DNA of 64,000 bases from Lethocerus indicus (Eukaryota; Arthropoda; Insecta; Hemiptera; Belostomatidae): contig JACDQD010000011.1 in assembly GCA_019843655.1 (NCBI GenBank), positions 15,852,604-15,916,603 on the forward strand, given 5' to 3'. The stretch's first letter is position 1, and every line of letters starts with the position of its first letter. Position numbers and translations under genes: made by a program. Under the pieces are notes generated by a model. It was given only the letters and a program-made list of their open reading frames with translations, did no database searches and had not been told where the DNA came from. Positions 25,989-37,946 of the stretch are shown piece after piece.

Positions 25989-26518
25989 TGTTCGGCGAGA
26001 AAGTAAAATCAAGACTAAAGAGTGTGTAGCAGATGTCTGGCGACTCACCGCCGCAGCCCAACGCAATTATTCGCTGGCTCTGTGCAAGTTTGGTGCCGGA
26101 GTGGAATTCAGACTGGAAGGCAAATTGGAATCGCGAACGGGCCGGGGTAATTTGTCTGAAATGTCGGCTTCGTGAACTCCGACTCGTTATAATTAACCTA
26201 ACGCAGCGCGACAGAACAGTGTATACCACCGGTTCCGCTCGTGAAGTACGCTGCAAAACAGACTGTGGCTTACATTTTTGTGCTCGTCGCAAACATATCC
26301 AGCCACCGATTGGCGCATAATCTGTGACAGTCTAAGATAGATGGCATAACTCGATGCTAAAAAAGTGAGACATTACACCGGAAACGTTTAAATATTTTTA
26401 AATAAGCATCCAGATATCACTGTGTCCATAATCTCCTTCCTAACATCCTTTTACTAATAAGACAGAAAGAAAACAAAAAAGGCATTCAGTGTATTGACGG
26501 ATAGTATAACTCGAAAAC
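25989..26518. other. spacer inside an inverted LINE pair
   Basis: About 530 bases between the facing 3' ends of LINE fragments D and E. Overlapping frames exist on both strands (26033-26320 plus, 25978-26292 minus) with no recognised motif; the plus one has ordinary composition. It would form the loop of any D-E hairpin transcript. Confidence 0.5.
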
Positions 26519-27055
26519 TTTTTTTAACCTTTTTTATTTTTGTACGTATAATTATGGGTAGAACTGATGAGTGTTTTCTTTTCACATGAATGTCTCGATA
26601 AAAGAGACCACCCAATTATGGCACTTTTTCCACATGAACAGTTTATGGCTTCGGGCTAAGAAGATCTCTGGGCCAGTGGCGTTTGATGGATGGGAAACGG
26701 AGGAAAGGGACTGAACGAGTGGATTTGGATGTGGAGAGAGGCGGGAATGGAATTTAAGGAAGCGTGATTTTGCGACTGTAGGTATGTTGAGGTCATTATG
26801 GATTGTTCGGTTAGAAACATACCAGGGAGCATTAAGGATGGTACGAAGGACTTTTGATTGGAATCTCTGGATGCGGGCGATGTTGGATTTCTTGGCGGAA
26901 CCCCATAGCTCTATTCCGTAAGTCCATGTCGGTTTTAAAATGGATTTGTATATTGTAAGTTTGTTGTCTACTGTCAGTTTTGTTGTCTTTTTCGAAAGAG
27001 GTCTCAGCAGTCCAAATTTTCGGTTGAGTTCTGTTCTTTTGATTCGCGTATGGGG
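26519..27055 (-). mobile_element. Jockey-type LINE fragment E, subfamily 2
   Basis: Minus-strand copy with a full 3' end (complement of the T-rich DNA at 26519-26541, including the conserved GGTTAAAAAAA). Its coding remnant reads KRTELNRKFGLLRPLSKKTT, LTIYKSILKPTWTYG and IELWGSAKKSNIARIQRF. SAKKSN replaces the STETSD seen in fragments B, C and F, and valine-aspartate-asparagine replaces the leucine-serine-asparagine before KLTIY. This marks a second subfamily shared with fragment G. A deletion falls in the DEV region near 26780. It is inactive. Confidence 0.9.
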
Positions 27056-27059
27056 AACT

Positions 27060-30000
27060 AGAGGGGTTTATTTGAACAATTGAGTGGCATGAGTATGTGC
27101 GAGAAGTTATATAATGATTATATTCCCTGCGTTTATTTAGAATGGAAAATAAATTGAGGATTCTCTCCTTGTACTACTCCCACAGTATTAACAGAGCATT
27201 AATCTGTTTTTGAGCGCTATTCAAATACATTACAGGTCATTTACTTCACCGAATTGTCGCCGATTCTCAGCATGTTATGACTCAATGTTTTCGAGTTTTG
27301 CTGATGATATTTTTTTGGCATTCATCAAATGAAGGGGGAAAAACAATAAAAATTCTGGAATCAGGCGGTGGACCGACCGCCTAATCTAATTACGTCCCCC
27401 CCCCGCAATTTTTTTCACCGTAGGAAAACAGCCGCTCTCCGCTGACTCAGCGGACTTCATAAAGAAACGGAGCGCGAGAGCTCTTTTTTCTCTCCGTTAT
27501 TAAGTACCGGGCGGCCCGATTCGCTGATTTATTCCGGCCCGAATTTTCATTTTATGTAAATCCCCCGACCCCGTCCGATAACTGCATCGCTCAATTAGCC
27601 GGATATTTTTATCCCGTTTTGCACTTTGCGAATATAAGATAAAATTTCGTTCGAAAATTGCTCCTCCCCTGTAAGTAATTATACCGAGGGCCGGCCGAAT
27701 AATCGATGTTTCCAGGCCGGCCTTCTAAATTAACCGATATTAAAAACAAAATAATAAAAGCTGGAGATTATTTATGCGAATTAACATATTCGGGAGCAGT
27801 TAACGGCCTCGCGTTCATTTGATACGGACAACGAAGGAATGGCAAACGAAAATGGCGGAGAAATTTTAAAGAAGCGCCGAATTATTATTCATAAAAGGAG
27901 ATCGCTAAATATTGCGGGTAATCCGGGAAAAACTTTCAGGGAGTCTCCGAACGGCCCGGAGAAACGCCGAGCTAATTCTCCGACATTTAAACAGTCGGAA
28001 GACAAATTACTCGACTTAATTAAAGAAAAAGGCAAGAAAGAAGGAGATTAAGAAGAGGGTAAAAAACACAGGCCGGGAAGAGCTCCTTATCCGGAAAATA
28101 TTTTAATCGCCCGTAAGACTAATTCGAACGAATTAAATAATAAGGTATGGCGAGTCCTCGGGACTTGAGACGATTTCCGAGGGAATTTGCACAAGGAGAG
28201 AGGCGAGTGGGCCCAGTCCCCTCCCTAATGTAAATTCTTGGCTCAACGCGAGGGTGTAATTTTAACGGGTAATGACGTTATTAATTCCGACTTGATGGAT
28301 TAATTAAAAGCCGGCGGTGGGGTGGTGGGGGAGGAAGGAGCCTTGGGCTAACTGGTGGCCCTTACAGGATGAGACATTAGTTTGGGGCTACCGGCCCCGC
28401 GCTTAACAACAACAGCCCCAGGCGCTAATACTGCTCAACACCTTCGCTTCACTAATAATCACAATTACTAATTTCGTAACGGAATAGTCAAATTACCGAA
28501 CAAAGTTATCGAAATATATAAAGAGGTATCGAGACCAAGAGATTTTCCTCGCTAAAAGATGTAACCACTAGATCCACACCATATTACTCAACTAGACGAG
28601 GTAAGCCTCGAGATAATTGAAATAAGCGAAATACAAAACACTTTTTGCCTTCCTCCGCCTCCGCTTCCGTCTATTGAATATTTAAACCTCAGCCAATGAC
28701 GTATGAGCCCTGGCCAAGTTTCAGTTCGACGCAACAGCTGTTCGGATTAATAAGTTCGGGCTCCGGACTCGTGTCGGGCATAAATTATTTATAAATTCGT
28801 TTTTCCCCCCGGCGGCTTCATTTTAACCGTATAATATCTATTTAAATGTGTTGTCTGGAAAGTTCACTGGGAATTTTGAAGGGGACTCAGCAGCGACTTA
28901 AACCAACAGAGTCGGCTCCAGTGTATGCGATTTTACCACTTCCTTCTTGTACCTTATCGGGTGTTCCTGGATGGTTCTTAAGGGTTCCTCCCACACCATC
29001 GCGCGATTCTACCGGAAGTTAGTGATTATTCTATTAGACGTGTTCATGAGAAGAAGGTGGGAGTGGCTCAATTTCAGTTTCTTTATAAATATCCGTATTG
29101 CCGTAAAATCGTCCGTTAAAATGGGGACTGGAGTTGAAAAATTTGAAATACAATCTCGATACATTTTCATTTGGTCCGGAAATCGTACATGGGTTTTTCC
29201 GGCCGGCGAACGCGGCCGCTAAGGGTCAATATTTCCGTAATGATGGCGTTCCCGGATAACGGGCTGGAAAATGATCTCTTCCCGTCTGGTATTGGCTCGG
29301 TTTAAATTGAACAGATTTTAAAAACACGGCCCGACCGCCTCTCGAATGTTGGCCGGAAACAATTTGTCCACAGCGCTGTTCATTAGTCGCCAGCGGCGGC
29401 GGCGGCGGCACCTCGATCGATATTCGTTATTCATTGCGGTAAATGAATACGTGTGTGCCGCCGCCCCCAGCCCAAATGGGAGTGTCGCCTCTAATGAATT
29501 GACTCCATTTAATAGTGAAACGGGTCGGAAAAGTGTTAACGCTCGACCCGGCTGTCCGTATCTTTAGATTAATTCATTTTCTAAATCTCATTTTTTTGCC
29601 TCCACCCCCGCCCTATTGTGCCGTGGTGGCGCATTTCCAACGCCCTTAAGATGCGCGATTTTGAAATTACTAAAACATTCGTGTATTATGTTTTGGTTTG
29701 TACAAATTATTAATTTTAAATAAACAATTCGGATCCGAATCACAACTAATAACCGAAGGTATTTCAGAACACTTTCTGTCCATAATTCATTTATCGACAT
29801 CACTATTGCCCTCCATTGACCATCATATACTATTTCCAGAACCGTTAAAATAGTTTTCTATATAATAATATATAAAAATGTTACTTTTCTAGACCTCAAT
29901 AAGACACATTGTACATATTTTCACATGTATGATAGTAACTTTAACAGCCTAGGAAGTGTGGTATATGTGAATCAGTGGTGCCAACTCGTGTTTACTGGAA

Positions 30001-31245
30001 GTACCGTTTCGTGTGTCCGTAAATGGGACTTCGAAGGCGGTTCGAACCGACTCCGAGAAGGTGTTATAGCGCCAATGGGCGCGGACAGCCCCCAACCTGA
30101 TTTTCCCATTCCCGCCACAAATTTTCACCGACAAGTGTGGATTGAGCGCGTTGGAACCGCGTACGAAAGTGTTCACTTTCGCGACACGTCCGCGGGGACG
30201 GTCCCATTAGCGTCCGCGACTATTCCAGTGTTCGGTATACACTTGTCTGATTCCACATGACTTTCCTGTTCCAAATACCCGTTTCTTTGTACGATACAAA
30301 AAGTTCTAAAATAGGTCTAATCAAATGAAGTTGGGAGGGTAAAAGTTAGTTATTAGGATAAGGGATGTTTCATATAATATTTGTGTCACTGTCGTGTTTT
30401 TAATTGTGTTGCTTATGAACATAGGAATTAACCAACTTTAAACCGAATATTCATTAACTGAAAATAAGGTTCATAATTGGTAGATCTCCTGTCTTCTGCT
30501 TGTGTCATATTTTCGCCATCATCATTAGCAATCCGCAGGTGAAGCATCCTATACGAGTTAAACTTTTAACACGTTCACTATAATTAGAGGATTTAACTAT
30601 GGTATTGCCGACTGTAGTTTTATAAATATTTATTATTAGGCAAACAGTATTCTATCTGATCTGAATGCAACAGCTGTCAAACCGGTGATGCGTTGTACGG
30701 TCGCGAAAGGAATCGTGCGTCTAATAATACATTCGCTTCCAACTTTCCCGGCATCGAATTGGTTGGTGGTTCGGCCCCGGGACTGGATAGGGAAGGGGGT
30801 GGGGGAGAGCGGGCCCGAATACAAAATACAGTTTCCCGTAACGGAGTAAGAGACTGCGCCAGATGCACCATATATACGGCCGGGTGGAGGGAGCTCCATC
30901 TTTTCCGAACTTAAACAGAAGAAACAGACCTCCGGCAGTTAGGCGAACTAGCGGTGGATTCCGCCCTGAATAGTGGATCGGCTTCGGCAATAAAGAAGCG
31001 ATTTATTCATGTCGGACGCATCCCTCCCTATCGTGGATGTGGTCCGTGCGGCTGAACTATCCGAATATGAGTCGGGCTATCGAGACAATGGCTGCATAAC
31101 TTCGTTTATTTAAGGTAGAAATGAAAACGTTATTTTAAGATTTATAATCTGAAATACCCGCCTGAGAATCTGCTACTCTTTGGAATATCATCGCATCTGA
31201 AACGTGCCCTACGCAAGTAGGGCAATCTCAGAAAAACCAGAAAAA
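27060..31245. other. unannotated DNA, candidate conserved non-coding region
   Basis: The longest stretch without a recognised repeat in this half of the window. Between about 27360 and 28900 the DNA mixes TAATTA/TTAATT words with CCGG and CGGCC words and has no microsatellite. A 70-codon plus-strand frame (27839-28051) starts in a good eukaryotic context (GAAGGAATGG) and is lysine/arginine-rich, but has no known domain. Six CGG triplets lie at 29392-29409. 30670-30990 is CpG-rich with opposed frames. Confidence 0.35.
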
Positions 31246-31249
31246 AGAG

Positions 31250-31445
31250 ACGCGGCGCCAATGTCTAACCCGCATTGCTCTGCAGTGTTGCGGGTTAGTA
31301 TCGCTGCGCCGTAACAGGAAAAAATTCGAAATTTGTGACAGATATTTTTAATAATCAAATTATTTTTATTGGAAGCTCTCATGGGATGATTAAATAATCT
31401 AATTGAAGGATAAATCGGTCCACAACGGGGACTTCAGGTTAGCGA
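31250..31445 (-). mobile_element. tRNA-derived SINE-like repeat, copy 4
   Basis: Hairpin at 31252-31312 with outer stem CGGCGC/GCGCCG and a ten-pair inner stem CTAACCCGCA/TGCGGGTTAG, the longest inner stem of the family here. The AT-rich body follows on the plus strand (GGAAGCTCTCATGGGATG, then ATTAAATAATCTAATTGAAGG). The B box has been deleted: ACGGGGACTTCAGGTTAGCG joins the two sides of where it should be. Confidence 0.7.
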
Positions 31446-31449
31446 CATT

Positions 31450-34400
31450 AAAAATGAAAATAAGTGGCTTTGCGGAACTAACTTCATTTCAATTAAAAAC
31501 TTGTAATAATTAATCGAGAGTATATAAATTCCTGAATAAACTCAAATATAGGAGAGAATACAATTTGAAGTTTTGTAGTAAATTTTGTAGTTTCATTCTA
31601 TAATTAATTCTCATTATCTATCCAGAATATAGTCCCCCTCTCTGCCCTCGTCACAGAAATTCGTATGCTCTAAAAATTCGGTATATTTAACTAAATTAAG
31701 TAAGGCTTTCGCATATATATTCGCAGCTTTAAAATTACATCTGACGTCTTCGGCTCGTATTCGTTACTGGGACGGTGAGTTGAACCAAAAGTGTTGCCAA
31801 TTACAAGCGGGCCGCAGTTTTCCCGCTCAAAGGCCGTACGCCCAAAAAAGCCGAACAACAAAGCCCAAAGGAGGAACGCTCGGGCGGCATTCCGCGGTCC
31901 GCTTTCCCGGCGGGCGGCCGCTCCTGTAACAGCCGCTCCCGGTTAAGAATTCAATTAGCTTTGCCCGGGGGATTCTACAAATTCACTTTGATATATGCCG
32001 AAAAGCCCGTCTCATAACTCGGACCGTTTGAATTCATTTCTGAAGGGGATTGACGCGTCTTGATTGAATCGGTTGAATGAAGAAGCGTTACACACTTTCC
32101 CTCATAACGGGACGTCGGGTTTACATTAATGAATAGCCCTAAACTGAGTAGTCTTTCCAAATTCCAGTTCGCATGTCCGGTCCAATATTCTGTCTAAATA
32201 TTTAGCTAACTTTAACTGCATGACAGTTAAACCATTGTTCCTTACAGAGGTAAGTATTAACGTTTGGGATTGAAAGTACTCAATCTGCAGCACTTAATAT
32301 TTAAACAACTCAATATACCCAGTTGAATTCATTGTAGAATCAGGCACAGACACTGGTTATTGATATAAATGATTTGTTATAATCGCGAAAAGCCTTGGCG
32401 CCGTTCTCTATCTTCAAAAGCCCAATAGGATTACAATGAATAAACAATAATTTATCTATTAAGTTAATATAGAGGATTTTTCAATAAAAAATTTAATTAC
32501 CATCATAATAAGGAGGCTTTTCGGCTTGGGTTTCAGAACCCAATGTTTCTTATTGCCGCTTGTATACTTGTACAGGAAATTGTTATCTAATTTCAAAAAT
32601 TCACCGAGAATAAGCCGATTGACTGACGGAAGCAGACTGGTACTCCTTTTGTTATTTCGGACCAATTAAATATTTTCAATATTACAAAATTCCTTTTGTT
32701 AACCCTACGCTCCCCGACTCCACCCTTTGCGCCCTAATATATCTCGTTACGACTTTGCAAATCCAATTGGCCGATGGGTAAGGGGAGTTACTAGGCCGAT
32801 CGATAATTTAATACCAGTTTTTCCTTTCAATCAAGAAATATTTTTCCCTCCCAAAGTCTTTTTGTATCGACTAAAACAGGCAAATGATCAAAGCCTAGTT
32901 CGTTATAAATATTGTTGGGGAGTGGGTCGGAGGGGTGGCGGGAGAGTGGGGGCTGAGAGATCCGAGAGAAGTCGGGAGCATTATTAAATTTTGTCGACTG
33001 CTTTTGCCGAGTTAACGCTCCCGCGGCCTGCGATGGGGGGTGGGGGGCGGATTGCGAAAATATTAGCCGAATTTTCCGGGTCCGTATTATAAATTCCGTT
33101 TTAATGCGAACCTCCCCCCTCCAGTCGAGGAATGCGGGCGCAGCCCTTCGCCTCCTTCGTTCCTCCTTGTTATATTAATCCGGCCTCATTCCCCCACCCC
33201 GCCGCCAGTCTAGCCACCACGCGCCAGTATTCTGTTCCCGACCGAGACTATAAGCCGAAACCTCCATAAGAAAGAGCAACGGACGGAGGAGAACTCAACA
33301 TTCTATCGGGTTGGTCGTACGTTAAAGTTGAAAAACAGAAAAAACATTTTGTTACCGAATGGTAATCAAATTCATTGAATGTTTCCACACCGAGCAACTT
33401 CAGCAGCTTATAGTCTCGACGCCCAATTGGACGATAGTGGCATCGTGGAATCGTGCGATACAAAGGTGTGATTTTCCCCCGAATTAAACGCCTACTCCGA
33501 GCGCCGAATCTTAATTGCCGGTGAGACGTCGACCGAAAAAGTAATTGCGAGGCCCGCTTGTGCAGGAGGAGGAACTCCGTCGAGAATTCTCTGAATAGAA
33601 TTTATCCCTTTCGACAATTGGATTTAGCTTCGCCGAGGGTAGCGCGAGGGTAGCGCGAGGAGGAGGGAGGGGGACATTCCTTGAGCAATTTCACTGCTCC
33701 AATTGTCGTCAGGGTTGATGGCCAAGAATTGGTTTCGAATTATAAAAATTGAGATTGAACACGACCGTTGAACCGGATAAATTCGATTTTCAGGATGGGA
33801 ATCGGCGAGCACGGCTAACCTCGTTATGAATTATTGTCTCGGGATCAATAGGTACTAGCGAAAAAAGAAGCAGTTATTCACTAAGTGAAATTTCAACTGT
33901 ACCGAATATTCTAAAAAATTTATGTTCTTATATACAAAACTACTTTCAAAAATAGTAAACTAAATTCAATTTCTAGACTCCAGTTGCAAACAAAAAAATA
34001 ATAAACCTCTTCTCAAACTCGCTGAGTTGATCATTTGCATGACAGGCTTGGGCATCTCGGCTTCCAATAGGCCCGTACAGTGATGGTGCAGAAAGGATGC
34101 AACAACCGACCCTATTAGCGAGTATATAGTATTGAGAAAGTGAAGAGAAACATCCACAATAATGAGGAAAATTATGTCAGGTCGCTTCTTCGGTTTCGGT
34201 ACATTCTGGAGACAATCGATGCTTTCCTTGAAGGCTTGTTACGCGCAAGTCGGCCGCATCTCGATGAGCATATCCTGCCTGTCGCTCCGAACCCCTACGG
34301 GACAATTACGCGATTTCGATACAAGACAATGCAATAGACGGGGGGCAGTTCGGGGGACAATTGATAAGCGGAATTAGTTAGTGGTGGAGAGGGAGAGTTT

Positions 34401-35155
34401 TGAGTTATCGGGCGGACGTGGGAGTTGGCTGCGGGACGTGGTCAGCGGGAAACGCCGTAGCTGATTTAGACCCGGCCTCCTTGCCACAATCGCGCTTCTA
34501 ATGGGCCACTTTAATTACAGATGCCCAGATAAGACGGGCCCCAGACGCTCCCCTTGAGAGCGAACCAATTGGCAACAACAACATCGATAGCGGCACCAAG
34601 CTGTTGTCCTGCTGCATATTAATTCCATCTAGACAGCAAAAACGGTTCGGCACCGGAGGTTCACCGAGCCAATATGGACAACGTGTTACCGATAATATTT
34701 TTTACTATCTCGGTAACAAGTATTATAGCTTCGCAGGAAGTATTCCTTCCTTAAGGGTTGCCTCCGGGTTGGATGACAGGGATGCTGTCTTAGTTGGATG
34801 TTCGGCTCTGTGCCTGGAAACGACGAAAAGAATCACCGACAATGATTCGCGGGGAAAATAAGGCCACGATAACGAGGAATAAATTAATTCCTGGTTAAAC
34901 AACCAGTTGTCAGACAGTATTGAGATGGATTACACACCACCTAGAAGAGAGAGTGAATTAAACAAACCTTACACCTTGGTTATTCATTTTTAAAAAATTA
35001 GGCAAAACATTGTTGATCGTACGCAATGTACTGTAAATCAGTGCGTTCTATTGTCCGTAAAATCCGTAGTTATACTGATGTTTATAGTCCTTACAGAAAT
35101 TGTATTTTAATCGACCCACATACGCGGGACCATAGTAGGAACACTGGGTTCCATG
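31450..35155. other. unannotated DNA
   Basis: GC-rich at 31800-31950 and 32990-33240; AT-rich at 32160-32700. An 11-base word GAGGGTAGCGC occurs twice in tandem near 33637-33658. An 8-base perfect inverted repeat, GTTACCGA at 34685-34692 and TCGGTAAC at 34710-34717, could form a small stem. No gene recognised. Confidence 0.4.
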
Positions 35156-35156
35156 T

Positions 35157-35300
35157 TGCGGCGCACTTGATACTAACCCGCAAGACCGGCTTACAATGAC
35201 GGTCGGGCATTAGCGCCGTGTCTCTTCATTGCATTCGGTTATACATGAGTAGAGGAGATATTTATGGCTGCCTCTGTCATATTTGTCTCTGAAAGTACCC
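35157..35300 (+). mobile_element. tRNA-derived SINE-like repeat, copy 5
   Basis: Plus-strand orientation. Hairpin at 35159-35218 (outer CGGCGC with GCGCCG), with TTGATACTAACCCGCAAGACC on the left side and GACGGTCGGGCATTAG on the right. The inner stem has shifted pairing: GACCG with CGGTC in place of CTAACC with GGTTAG. A decayed downstream part may hold the pol III head remnant GTACCCGGGTTTAACC near 35297. Confidence 0.62.
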
Positions 35301-36046
35301 GGGTTTAACCTTTGAGCTTCACAGCCTAGGTTATAATGAGACATAATAATTTTGAAAATAATGATGACGAAATAAAGGGAAAATAATTTAAAATTATTCA
35401 GAATTCCTACACATGAGTTCATTACTAAGAGTTAAAATTTATTTCTTCTAAGTAAACGCAATTGTATGAAAAATATTATTATAATACAGTATTTGGCAAT
35501 GCTTCGGTAGCAGGAGATACTCCCATCAGGGGTACAACGGGGCGTGTCGTTTAAATCGAAAGCCCATCGCAAATGGGGGGCTAAATGCGGCCGGCGTGCT
35601 CCCCTCCTGTCAACCCACTCCACCGTTCCAGGCTTTTTATCTCTCTGCCGGCGGAGAGAGCCCCCGCCGACGAAATTAATAGCTCCCGAGGAGGTAAAAT
35701 GAAAGCCGCCGTGGAAAATGGGGCGGAATTGCGTCCACCGCCCGAGGACCAGCTGGATGGGCGTTCGGGCGTGAATTAAAAGTTAGTCGGCGCACACACG
35801 CGCCACTTCCGCACTGACTGCGCCCCAGCTCAGGCACCCCAACCCTCCACTACAAGGGTTCCAACTTTACCTTCTGATATTTATAGGTGAAGCTCGGCAC
35901 ATATTACATTAGAAAGCTAACTTACCGCGGAGAATAGTATTTATTTTTATTTCCTATGCCCAATACGCGTTTTAAGCATTTGATTTTCAGATTAAGAACA
36001 TTCCGGTAATTAATATGCTCGAACGCGGTGCGAACGCTCGTTTCTT

Positions 36047-36190
36047 CTTGCGCCGCCTTTGATGCTAACCCGCACGACCGGCAGGCAATGCCGGTTGGGC
36101 ATTTGCGCCGTTTTTCTTCATTGTAAAAATAGTTCTTCTAGTCCAATCGGAGCATTGATTCTTGATTCAACCAAACACTGATCATCACTT
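36047..36190 (+). mobile_element. tRNA-derived SINE-like repeat, copy 6 (diverged)
   Basis: Plus-strand copy with a worn left arm (GCGCCGCCTTTGATGCTAAC) and a good right arm (GGGCATTTGCGCCG, near 36097-36110). The inner hairpin is ACCGGCA with TGCCGGT, a perfect seven-pair stem different in sequence from the other copies. The tail TCTTCATTG is shared with copy 5. Body and head are not clear. Confidence 0.55.
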
Positions 36191-36199
36191 CGTTCTTAA

Positions 36200-37939
36200 G
36201 ATATTTAAAATTGTCAACAATATGTTATATTATATGTGAATTCCTGGGACTTTAGTACTCGTGTTCAACCCTGAGATTTTGGGTCTCAAATATCTGTGAG
36301 ATGGAGATTGATGTAGTTTCTCTCCGATCTGATATTTACAACTGTCTGTATTCCATTATAGTAGTTATATAATTTGTTTGGACAGACGAAATGTTTTAAT
36401 CTCTCCAAATCATCGTCTTTCAGATACCTGATGATCAATTAATCTAATTCGAGAGATGGAATTAAATGCTTGTTCGGTTAGTGGAGCTTCAAATAACTGA
36501 GGCGTACGGCACTTAGGCCGGGTTACGACTGCTCGGGCTTATCAAACGGCTGAAACTCTTGAGTACCGGATTGTGTCCGAATAGCCCCCTCGGGATTCGG
36601 TACTCGAGCTTGATATAGCTGACTTCTAATTGGCCCTCGAATCGAACAGGTCTTAGCCGAGGGCACAACACGCATATACAACGTAGAGTCCGACGGTTAC
36701 CGAACTTAACCGAGGACCTGATAAGTGAGTGAAGAATTAAAATTGCAATGTCGATTTCATGAAATAGTTTGAACACAAGTTCTTCGATAATAAAACCTGG
36801 TTTGATGAACAATAATATGCGCCGTTCAATTAAAGGGCGTAAGTGTAATCTGCTCCTACTCGAGACGGCCGGCAGTGTACGATGGGGAAATAAATAAAAA
36901 CAGCGTTAATTTCCCCAACGACCCCCGGCCGAAAGATATAAATGAAAGTTGTGGAAAATGAAAACAGGGCTGTGGCGGGGGGTCGGTGTGAAGGGGGTGA
37001 GCCCGAAACGCCGCGGCCATAATAATGGGGCAAAATTACGGTGGGAAAGCCGCCCAGTAGTCGGTGAAAAAAAAGACAGACTGGAATGAGAGAGGCTCAT
37101 AAACCGAATTAAACCCGAATCATGTTTACGAGATGCCCCCCTCACCCCCCTCCGCCGCCNACCGACCTCCACCATTGCGCCATGAAAATGGAGTGGAAAT
37201 ATAATTTCAGTTTTTTCCTCGGCCTAAGCTTTCTTTCTCCTTTTTTTCAGTGTATTTTTACTTTTTATAGTTCGTGTTTTCCTGTTTTCTTTTTCATTTT
37301 TTTTTTATTAATAACCGCGAGAGTCCCCGCCGGCGAATTAATAACGACAAAATGCGGGGGTCCTATATATCGGTACAATGCTCTGCCCCCCGGTTTAGAA
37401 CGCCCCGACTCGCGTATTCCACAGAATGTTCAGTGGGTCGGGGTGGGCGTAAATACTATATTCTTCTTTCGGGTTGCCCGGTCGGCGTTCTATTATTTGC
37501 CGAAAATTTTCACCGAACAAACACGCCGAGTTTTTCCCGATACAGAGCGGAGGACGGGGCAAATAAAGTGGCGAACTTATTGTTATCACCGTTCTGCATA
37601 ATGCGGCCAGAGAATGTTCCCTATTCAAACGCATAAGTCAAAAGTTCCCGGGCGTTAAATTTCAACCTAAATTCGATAACAGTGTAGAACTGCACTGCAT
37701 AGACTGTGCAATCGGATACTACCATCTGTGGCTGTTTAAAAATTTTACCACCATTAGAATCTCTAATTAGTACAGCGTTATTGGCGATATAACCACTTTT
37801 TTAAACCCTTCTACTGATGGGAACTGTCGACGAATCTTCAACCTCTTCTCATTTGACTACATTATATTTACATATATCTGTTATTTTAAACAACAGTTGA
37901 ATATAATTCAATTTATATTATATATGATATAATATAATT
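36200..37939. other. unannotated DNA with one ambiguous base
   Basis: No repeat family recognised. 36900-37180 is GC-rich with opposed frames. One N occurs at 37160 inside a C-rich stretch. T-rich at 37230-37310. Confidence 0.4.
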
Positions 37940-37946
37940 AATAAAG

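Noticed and set aside
27839..28051. 70-codon lysine/arginine-rich frame with a good start context
   Set aside because: Too short and motif-free to call as a gene; mentioned under the surrounding block.
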